Shown here: piece by piece, positions 58,129-64,000 of the stretch | How the letters are laid out: every line of letters begins with the position of its first letter | Position numbering within the stretch: the first letter of the stretch is position 1 | DNA from: Roseiarcus sp963770275 | GTDB taxonomy: Bacteria; Pseudomonadota; Alphaproteobacteria; Rhizobiales; Beijerinckiaceae | Direction of reading: 5' to 3' | DNA length: 64,000 bases | NCBI GenBank assembly: GCA_963770275.1 | Contig: CAVYPD010000046.1 | Span: 42,719 to 106,718 of the forward strand | Program-made: the position numbers and the translations under genes | The notes under the pieces: model-generated | Told to the model about the DNA's origin: nothing | Seen by the model: the letters and a program-made list of their open reading frames with translations, nothing else | Database searches by the model: none

Positions 58129-59645
58129 GCGGCGCTGTCTTGGATCGAGTGGCCGGTGAGTGCGGCGACCATCGTGCGCTCATTGATGTCGGCGCCGGTG
58201 AGTTGCGCAAAAATCCGTCCGCCGTAGACGACCAGGCAGCGATCGGCGAGATGAACGAGCTCAGGCAATTCCGAGGAATAGAGCAGGACCGCGCCGCCGG
58301 ACTCCGCGAACCGTCGAATCGCCGCATAGATCGACTGCTTCGTTCCGACATCGACGCCTCGGGTCGGATCGTAAAGCAGGAGGATCTTGGCGCCGGTCTG
58401 CATCGCACGCGCCAGCATGGCCTTCTGCTGATTGCCGCCCGAAAGGTCGCCGACCCGGAAATCGAGATAGCGAGGACTGAGGTCGACCTCGGAGGAGGAT
58501 CCGGCTGCGGCGTCGCGCTCCAGGCGCTCCGAGACGAAACCCGCTCGCCCGATCCGCCCAACGACAGGAAGAACAATGTTGGTCGCGGTCGCGAGAGCCG
58601 GAAAGATGCCCTCGGTCTTGCGCTCCTCCGGCAGAAAAGCGATTCCTCGGCCCGTCTTCAGGGCGACGTCGGGACCCGAGAGTCGAACTGCAGCGCCGTC
58701 AACTTTAACGGAACCGGAAGCGAGCGGAGCGAGGCCGACGAGAGCGCGGAAAAGCGCGCGCTGTCCCTGTCCCTCAAGCCCTGCGACGCCAAGAATTTCG
58801 CCTTCGCGCAGCGTAATCGAAATATTCTTGAGGCTCCCGCCCGCCAATCCTTCCGCTTCGAGAACAGCGGGGCGCGTCGACTGTCCAGTGGCCGCGCGGC
58901 GCTGCATTTCCTCCGCCTGGCTGCGGCCCACCATCATTTCGAAAATGTTGTGATCGGTCGCGTCCTCAAGCCCGACCGTGCCGATGCTCCGGCCATTGCG
59001 GAGAACGGTCGCGCGCTGACAGAGTTCGCGGACCTCATGAAGCCGATGCGAGATGTAAAGGACGGCCGCGCCCGCGGCGGTCGCCTGACGAACGAGACCG
59101 AAGAGCCAGTCGGTTTCGGCCAGGGCGGCGGTTGGCTCGTCGAGGATGAGCACCTTTGGATCGCAGGAGAAGGCTCGCGTGATCTCGAGCCGCTGGCGCT
59201 CGGCGAGCGTCAGGCCCGCGACGATGGCGCTGGGCGAAAGACGCAGGCCGAAGCGCTCGAGAATCGCTGCGCCGTGTTTCTGCGTCGCCGCGCCCGATAC
59301 GAGCCCAAGCTTTCCCTTCGCTTGTCGAGGCAAGGATAAATTCTGTGCGACCGTAAGGTTGGGAACGAGGCTCAGTTCCTGGAAGGCTGTCGCCACGCCG
59401 CCGCGACGCGCGTCGACGATTGAGTGCGGCTCATAGGGCTCGCCGCCCATCCGCATGGCGCCGACATTCGGCTTGACGACCCCGCTTAAGATCTTGACGA
59501 GCGTCGACTTGCCCGCGCCATTCTCTCCCAGAAGGGCGTGCACTTCGCCGGCCTGAAGTTCGATCGAAACATCCTGAAGCGCGACAGTCGCGCCATAGGA
59601 TTTCGATACGGAACGCACATCGAGCGCGCAGACCGCTCCGGACAC
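58125..59645 (-). CDS. ribose/sugar-type ABC transporter ATPase (two-domain, RbsA/MglA class)
   Basis: The 506-residue protein has two ABC domains. The first has GENGAGKSTLVKILSG, LTLAERQRLEITRA and VLILDEPTAAL. The second has a degenerate P-loop (VAGLEGQGQRALFRALVG, no Lys), the signature DLSGGNQQKAMLARAM, and LLLYDPTRGVDVGTK. There the usual Walker B Glu of LDEPT is missing, so only one site is likely fully active. The start is GTG 59645, 34 bases after an operator-like site. It is the first gene of the transporter block. Confidence 0.94.
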   Translation of the reverse strand: MSGAVCALDVRSVSKSYGATVALQDVSIELQAGEVHALLGENGAGKSTLVKILSGVVKPNVGAMRMGGEPYEPHSIVDARRGGVATAFQELSLVPNLTVAQNLSLPRQAKGKLGLVSGAATQKHGAAILERFGLRLSPSAIVAGLTLAERQRLEITRAFSCDPKVLILDEPTAALAETDWLFGLVRQATAAGAAVLYISHRLHEVRELCQRATVLRNGRSIGTVGLEDATDHNIFEMMVGRSQAEEMQRRAATGQSTRPAVLEAEGLAGGSLKNISITLREGEILGVAGLEGQGQRALFRALVGLAPLASGSVKVDGAAVRLSGPDVALKTGRGIAFLPEERKTEGIFPALATATNIVLPVVGRIGRAGFVSERLERDAAAGSSSEVDLSPRYLDFRVGDLSGGNQQKAMLARAMQTGAKILLLYDPTRGVDVGTKQSIYAAIRRFAESGGAVLLYSSELPELVHLADRCLVVYGGRIFAQLTGADINERTMVAALTGHSIQDSAA

Positions 59646-59678
59646 GTCTCACTCCAAATCCGGCCATTATTCGACCGA

Positions 59679-59692
59679 TGGGAACGTTTGCA
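59679..59692. promoter_or_regulatory. LacI-type operator, upstream of the ATPase gene
   Basis: TGGGAACGTTTGCA shares the TGNNAACGTTNNCA pattern and the central CG of the site at 56053-56068. It lies 34 bases before the GTG of the ATPase gene, almost the same distance as the other site to its gene. Confidence 0.6.
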
Positions 59693-59802
59693 GGGAACGA
59701 TTGCATCGGCTGACTTTTCAGTCAACCGGCAATTAGCGGGTGTCAAAACAGGCGACCGTTAGCCATGGCGGCGCGAGGATCGCCCGTTCGTCTCGCAGAT
59801 CC

Positions 59803-60252
59803 TCAGCTCGTCATCTTCCAGCTTCCGTCGGCCTGTTTGCAGCCGACACCCTTGCCGTGGTTGGGCCGGCCGGCGACGTAGATGGTTTGCGAATAAGCGC
59901 GGCAGCCGTCGCCCGCCGTGGCGCCGGGGTCGACAAAGCCGAATACGCCCTTAGCTCCGCGCCAGGAGCGCTTCTGACCCGAATCGAGCGCACCCACCTG
60001 CGCCTGCCACGCCGCTTGGCGGTCGTCGTCGGTCAACGAAGAGCCGAGCGAGCCGCCGAGGACACCGCCGAGCGCAGCGCCGGTCGGAACCGCCGGGGCA
60101 GGTATTCCGGCGGGCGCGGGCGCGACCGTCGACGTCGCGGCGCCGGCTGGCGTCGTCGAGCCGGTGGTCGGCGGCGCGTCGTTGGATCCCATGCTTTGAC
60201 AGCCGGCAAGGGCAATCGATCCAATCGCAATCATGAAAAGGCTCAACCGCAT
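59803..60252 (-). CDS. lipoprotein, 17-kDa surface-antigen-like
   Basis: From ATG 60252 (AGGAG lies 8 bases upstream; the upstream ATG 60261 is too close to it) the 149-residue protein has a lipoprotein signal with lipobox IALAGC. A Pro/Ala/Thr-rich linker (residues about 20-55) follows, then ALGGVLGGSLGSSLTDDDRQ, a glycine-zipper like those in the Rickettsia 17-kDa antigen group. The C-terminal domain has CRAYSQTIYVAGRPNHGKGVG and ends GCKQADGSWKMTS. It probably sits in the outer membrane; role unknown. Confidence 0.82.
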   Translation of the reverse strand: MRLSLFMIAIGSIALAGCQSMGSNDAPPTTGSTTPAGAATSTVAPAPAGIPAPAVPTGAALGGVLGGSLGSSLTDDDRQAAWQAQVGALDSGQKRSWRGAKGVFGFVDPGATAGDGCRAYSQTIYVAGRPNHGKGVGCKQADGSWKMTS

Positions 60253-60316
60253 CGGTTTCATTCTCCTGGGCTCGGTCATTTGAGGTTCGTCAAAGGCGGA
60301 ATCACGAAGGCGCGGC

Positions 60317-61690
60317 TCACACGCATGGCAGCCTTAAGATCGCGCGCAAGCCGCCGAGCGGGCTTTCGTCGAGCTTGAGCGAGCCGCCGTAGATCGAGGC
60401 CAGTTCAACGACGATCGACAGGCCAAGGCCGGAGCCGGGCCGCGACTCGTCAAGCCGCTTTCCCCGCTCGACCGCCGCGGCGCGCGCGTTCTTGTCGAGG
60501 CCCGGCCCATCGTCGTCAATCTCCGCGACGAGGAATGGATCTGAATCCCTTTCGGCGCCGCGGGCCGTGCGAATCGATACCCGTTCGCGCGCCCACTTTC
60601 CCGCATTGTCGAGGAGGTTGCCGATCAGATCGGTCAGATCCTGCGCCTCGCCGCGAAATTTCAGACCCGGCTGCAATGTGACGTCAAAGGTCAGGACCTG
60701 GTCGCCATGCAGCTTTTCAAAGGTGCGGACGAGCCCCTCGACAACCGGCTTCACTTCCGTCGCAACGCCAAAAGTTCGCGCGCGCGCGGCGGCGCGGGCG
60801 CGGTCGAGATAGAATGTCACCTGCCGGCGCATGATCTCGGTCTGCTCGCGCACCTTTTCCGGCAAGGCGGGGCTCATCGAATCCGCTTCGTTCATCAAGA
60901 CGCTGAGCGGCGTTTTGAGCGCATGGGCGAGATTGCCAACCTGGGTCCGCGCGCGCTCGACGATCTCGCGGTTGGCGTCGATCAGTTGATTGACTTCCGT
61001 CGCCAGCGGCGCGACGTCCTGCGGAAATTCGCCTGCGATATGCTCGGCCTCGCCGCGGCGAATCGCGGCCACGCCTTCCCGAAGCACTCTCAGCGGGCGC
61101 AGGCCGAATCGAACCGCAAGCGCAGTCGAGCCGATCAGCGCCAGCGCCAGCGCCGAGAACGTCGCCGCGAGCCCATACTCGAAACTGCGCTCCTGGGCCT
61201 GAATGACGTCGGCGTTGGCGGCGACCTGCACCAGGAATCGTCCGTCGTCGCCGGCGTCGATCTCGCGCTGGATCATCCTCAATTGATGCCCGCCCGGGCC
61301 GACCGCATAACCGCTAATAATCGCGCCGTGATCGTTCCCGACCGCAACCAGTTGCGGCAATTGTGTCGCGAACAGCGACTTCGATGCGCGGATCTCCGGC
61401 GGGTTTACGTCGGTCCGAGTGATCTGCCAGTACCAGCCTGAGAACGCGAGTTCGAATTGCGGCGCGATCGCCGCCGGCGCCGCACTCTTCCCCTCTTCAG
61501 TAGGGACCGCGACATTGGCGACCAGCGCTTTGAGATAGACGCCAAGCTGGTCGTCGAAATTGGCCTCGGTCCATTGCTTGTTGAGCGCGCTCAAGCCCAG
61601 CCCCGCGAGCGCGAGGATGAGGATGCTCCAGAACGCCGCAGAGAGAAAAAGGCGCGAAGCGATCGAACGTGCGCTCAGCGCCTTGAACAT
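60317..61690 (-). CDS. sensor histidine kinase (FeuQ/PhoQ-like)
   Basis: The 457-residue protein has a helix at about 14-34, a periplasmic domain (35-170), a second helix at about 175-192, then HAMP. The HisKA box NLAHALKTPLSVLMNEAD carries His256. The ATPase domain has NLLDNAGKWA, EIDDDGPGLDK and GSGLGLSIVVELA. The type recalls FeuQ/PhoQ-class kinases. No response regulator is adjacent: the lipoprotein lies downstream and ilvD upstream (10 bases away, same strand). Its partner must be elsewhere, so the signal is unknown. Confidence 0.9.
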   Translation of the reverse strand: MFKALSARSIASRLFLSAAFWSILILALAGLGLSALNKQWTEANFDDQLGVYLKALVANVAVPTEEGKSAAPAAIAPQFELAFSGWYWQITRTDVNPPEIRASKSLFATQLPQLVAVGNDHGAIISGYAVGPGGHQLRMIQREIDAGDDGRFLVQVAANADVIQAQERSFEYGLAATFSALALALIGSTALAVRFGLRPLRVLREGVAAIRRGEAEHIAGEFPQDVAPLATEVNQLIDANREIVERARTQVGNLAHALKTPLSVLMNEADSMSPALPEKVREQTEIMRRQVTFYLDRARAAARARTFGVATEVKPVVEGLVRTFEKLHGDQVLTFDVTLQPGLKFRGEAQDLTDLIGNLLDNAGKWARERVSIRTARGAERDSDPFLVAEIDDDGPGLDKNARAAAVERGKRLDESRPGSGLGLSIVVELASIYGGSLKLDESPLGGLRAILRLPCV

Positions 61691-61699
61691 GAAGACGCT

Positions 61700-63541
61700 T
61701 TACGGCACTTCGCGAACTGCTCCGCGCGCCGCGCTGGTCGCGAAGGCGGCGTAGGCGCGCAAAGCTGTCGATACTGCCCGCTTGCGTGGGTGGGCCGGCT
61801 TCCAGGCGTTCGCACCTTTCGCTTCCATCGCCGCGCGACGATGGGCGAACTCGGCCTCGTCCACGAGGACCTCGATTGTGCGGGCGGGAATGTCGATGGC
61901 GATCATGTCGCCTTCCTCGACGAGGCCGATCGTTCCGCCCTCGGCCGCTTCCGGCGACACGTGGCCGATCGAGAGGCCTGACGTTCCGCCCGAGAAGCGT
62001 CCGTCAGTCACGAGGGCGCAAGCCTTGCCGAGGCCGCGCGATTTCAGATAGCTGGTCGGATAGAGCATCTCCTGCATGCCCGGGCCTCCGCGCGGTCCCT
62101 CGTAGCGGATGACGACGACGTCGCCCGCCGCAACCTTGCCGCCCAATATCCCCTGCACCGCGTCGTCCTGGCTTTCGAAGATGCGCGCGGGGCCCTTGAA
62201 TTTGAGACTGCCGGCGTCGACCCCCGCCGTCTTCACGATCGAGCCGTCGAGCGCAATGTTGCCGTACAGAACCGCAAGGCCGCCATCCTTGGAGAAGGCA
62301 TGCTCGGAATCGCGGATGACGCCCTTGGCGCGATCCTCGTCGAGCGAGGGATAGCGCGCGGACTGGCTGAACGCGACCTGGGTCGGCACGCCGCCGGGGC
62401 CGGCCATGAAGAACTCGCGCGTCGCGTTGCCGGTCGCCCGCATGATGTCATTGCGCGACAGTGCATGTTCGAGCGACTCGGCGTGGACCATCTGGACCTC
62501 GCGATTGAGGAGGCCCGCGCGGTCGAGCTCGCCCAGAATTCCCATGACCCCACCGGCGCGGTGAACGTCTTCGACATGCACGTCGGCCACGGACGGCGCG
62601 ACTTTGCAAAGACATGGCACGCGGCGTGACAGGCGGTCGATGTCAGCCATGGTGAAGTCGATCTCGCCCTCGTGCGCGGCGGCCAGCAGGTGCAGGACGG
62701 TGTTGGTCGAGCCGCCCATGGCGATGTCGAGCGACATAGCGTTTTCGAACGCCTTGAAGCTGGCGATCCGGCGCGGCAGCACGCCTTCGTCGTCCTCTTC
62801 GTACCATCGGCGCGCGAGATCGACGACGAGGTGGCCGGCCTCGACGAACAGACGCCGCCGGTCGGCGTGCGTGGCCACCACCGTGCCGTTGCCGGGCAGG
62901 GACAGGCCGAGAGCCTCGGTGAGGCAGTTCATCGAATTGGCGGTGAACATGCCCGAGCACGAACCGCAAGTCGGGCAAGCGGAGCGCTCGATCACCGCGA
63001 CGTCGGCGTCGGAGACCTTGTCGTCCGCCGCGGCGACCATCGCGTCGATGAGGTCGACGCTGCGCGTCCCGGTCGAGAGCTTGACCTTTCCCGCCTCCAT
63101 CGGCCCGCCGGAGACGAACACCGCGGGAATATTGAGGCGCATCGCCGCCATCAGCATGCCGGGCGTGATCTTGTCGCAGTTCGAGATGCACACCAACGCG
63201 TCGGCGCAATGGGCGTTGGCCATATACTCGACGCTGTCGGCGATGAGCTCGCGCGAAGGCAGCGAATAGAGCATGCCATCGTGGCCCATGGCGATGCCGT
63301 CGTCGACGGCGATGGTGTCGAATTCCTTGGCGACGCCGCCCGCGGCCTCGACCTCGCGAGCCACCAATTGCCCCAGGTCCTTGAGATGCACGTGGCCGGG
63401 CACGAACTGGGTGAAGGAATTGGCGATGGCGATGATCGGCTTGCCGAAATCGCCGTCCTTCATGCCGGTCGCGCGCCAGAGGCCGCGCGCGCCGGCCATG
63501 TTGCGGCCGTGGGTCGAAGTGCGGGAGCGATACGGAGGCAT
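61700..63541 (-). CDS. ilvD: dihydroxy-acid dehydratase IlvD
   Basis: IlvD dehydrates 2,3-dihydroxy acids to 2-keto acids for valine, isoleucine and CoA precursors. The 613-residue protein has CISNCDKITPGMLMAAMRLN and RSACPTCGSCSGMFTANSMN, which carry the iron-sulfur ligands, and FDTIAVDDGIAMGHDGMLYS. The C-terminal substrate loop is TDGRFSGGTSGLSIGHVSPE. The sequence starts MPPYRSRTSTHGRNMAGARG as usual. The sensor kinase gene follows after 9 bases. No branched-chain attenuator is seen upstream; only a short hairpin (63567-63580) is present. Confidence 0.97.
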   Translation of the reverse strand: MPPYRSRTSTHGRNMAGARGLWRATGMKDGDFGKPIIAIANSFTQFVPGHVHLKDLGQLVAREVEAAGGVAKEFDTIAVDDGIAMGHDGMLYSLPSRELIADSVEYMANAHCADALVCISNCDKITPGMLMAAMRLNIPAVFVSGGPMEAGKVKLSTGTRSVDLIDAMVAAADDKVSDADVAVIERSACPTCGSCSGMFTANSMNCLTEALGLSLPGNGTVVATHADRRRLFVEAGHLVVDLARRWYEEDDEGVLPRRIASFKAFENAMSLDIAMGGSTNTVLHLLAAAHEGEIDFTMADIDRLSRRVPCLCKVAPSVADVHVEDVHRAGGVMGILGELDRAGLLNREVQMVHAESLEHALSRNDIMRATGNATREFFMAGPGGVPTQVAFSQSARYPSLDEDRAKGVIRDSEHAFSKDGGLAVLYGNIALDGSIVKTAGVDAGSLKFKGPARIFESQDDAVQGILGGKVAAGDVVVIRYEGPRGGPGMQEMLYPTSYLKSRGLGKACALVTDGRFSGGTSGLSIGHVSPEAAEGGTIGLVEEGDMIAIDIPARTIEVLVDEAEFAHRRAAMEAKGANAWKPAHPRKRAVSTALRAYAAFATSAARGAVREVP

Positions 63542-63758
63542 GGGTCGCCTATGGAGTGGGAAAGGGGGCGCAGCAGCGCCAATTAACCGTCATATTCGCA
63601 TTTTTCGCCTAGCCCTCAGCAAGGGCGGGCTTATGGCGCCCCGGAAAGGGACCGAGAGCAAGGCGAGGCGGCCAACGAATTGACTTCGCCGCCCCGGATT
63701 GCGAGAAACGGCGCGCTCAGCTGCCCCCGTGTTTGCTAACCCGTGGAGCGGCTGCGGC
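63542..63758. other. intergenic, upstream of ilvD
   Basis: About 220 bases without a supported gene. A short GGCGC-AGCA-GCGCC hairpin (63567-63580) lies 26 bases before the ilvD start on its leader side. No leader peptide with repeated branched-chain codons is evident. Confidence 0.4.
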
Positions 63759-63803
63759 GCGGGTGTAGCTCAATGGTAGAGCAGCAGCCTTCCAAGCTGA
63801 ATA
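63759..63803 (+). tRNA. tRNA-Gly (TCC), 5' half only
   Basis: The first 45 bases are an exact tRNA-Gly 5' half: GCGGGTG acceptor strand, TAGCTCAATGGTAGAGCA D arm, and GCAGC-CTTCCAA-GCTG anticodon arm with TCC. After GAATA the sequence leaves the tRNA. No T arm (GGTTCGATTCC type) or complementary acceptor strand (CACCCGC) follows in the remaining 197 bases. The gene is broken or interrupted at the variable loop. Confidence 0.85.
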
Positions 63804-63832
63804 GTTGCTTCTTCGCTGCGCTTCACGTCATC

Positions 63833-64000
63833 TCACTTTCCTAAAAACAGCTTGATTTTATGTGCTCTTTTGGCGCATATCGTTTCAGCGCGTCTCATCA
63901 CAGCGCAGTCGAATTGCGTGCCAATTCCGTGCCAGGACTTACCGATCTCAGTATCAGGAACTTGCCCGAAGGGTTGCATCTTGATGCACGCCTGCCATCC
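63833..64000 (-). CDS. short open frame running off the right edge, doubtful
   Basis: On the minus strand a frame of 55 codons is open to the window edge and ends with TGA at 63835-63833. It contains MQPFGQVPDTEIGKSWHGIG and AHKIKLFLGK. Codon use is less GC-biased than in neighbouring genes. It begins right next to the broken tRNA and could be the end of a gene on an inserted element. I do not recognise it, and it may be chance. Confidence 0.2.
   Translation of the reverse strand, partial: GWQACIKMQPFGQVPDTEIGKSWHGIGTQFDCAVMRRAETICAKRAHKIKLFLGK

Noticed and set aside
63567..63580. Branched-chain amino acid attenuator before ilvD
   Set aside because: Only a five-pair hairpin; no leader peptide with Leu/Ile/Val codons and no alternative pairing.

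Overview
The window is GC-rich, gene-dense chromosomal DNA of an alphaproteobacterium, most likely order Hyphomicrobiales (Rhizobiales). Pointers are a CtrA-type response regulator fragment, a perfect CIRCE box before groESL, a cycHJKL cytochrome c maturation operon, a deoC plus double-domain aldehyde dehydrogenase pair, ptsP-prfA, and intergenic palindromic repeats of the type common in that order. I cannot name the genus from sequence alone.

Layout. 1-3160: end of an alpha/beta hydrolase, then a gene-poor stretch with a ctrA fragment and a broken hypothetical gene. 3167-5713: tRNA-Val(CAC), hisE, coaA and a TraB/GumN protein. 5892-11105: double aldehyde dehydrogenase and deoC, a CRP-like site, and a nine-helix membrane protein. 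11208-14255: an isoquinoline-oxidoreductase-type molybdenum hydroxylase (iorA intact, iorB broken) with two strong palindromes upstream. 14966-19033: ffh-rpsP-rimM-(Rieske)-trmD, with a lone Rieske protein gene set into the usual ribosomal/tRNA-modification operon. 19128-21266: an unusual P-loop ATPase fused to a class III nucleotidyl-cyclase-like domain. 21319-25832: VOC protein, WYL regulator, hbd, etfA, etfB. 26194-31375: dipeptide-type ABC transporter with fused DppD-DppF. 31559-36357: ptsP, prfA, nadD, and a DJ-1/PfpI remnant. 36509-41230: flavin monooxygenase, D-2-hydroxyacid dehydrogenase and small proteins. 41359-43967: CIRCE-groES-groEL and a small membrane protein. 44119-49738: transglutaminase-like protein, a secreted protein, and cycL/K/J/H (ccmH/F/E/I). 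49990-59645: a large minus-strand catabolic cluster (ribose-type ABC transporter, HisD-like dehydrogenase, LacI regulator, metallo-beta-lactamase-fold protein, 3-hydroxyacyl-CoA-type dehydrogenase) with two matching LacI-type operators. 59803-63541: lipoprotein, sensor kinase, ilvD. The right edge holds half a tRNA-Gly(TCC).

Data quality matters here. At least eighteen otherwise well-conserved reading frames or frame segments, including groEL, rimM, coaA, etfB, ccmE and ccmF, are broken by what is in nearly every case a single extra base. Restoring one base rejoins the family-typical protein. The one-sided insertion bias points to sequencing or assembly error rather than gene decay, so I annotate these as interrupted CDSs spanning both frames. 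The exceptions treated as pseudogenes are iorB (it also has an in-frame TAA), the DJ-1/PfpI remnant and the ctrA fragment.

The best candidates for something undescribed are the ATPase-cyclase fusion at 19128-21266 and the catabolic cluster at 49990-59645, whose substrate is not evident.
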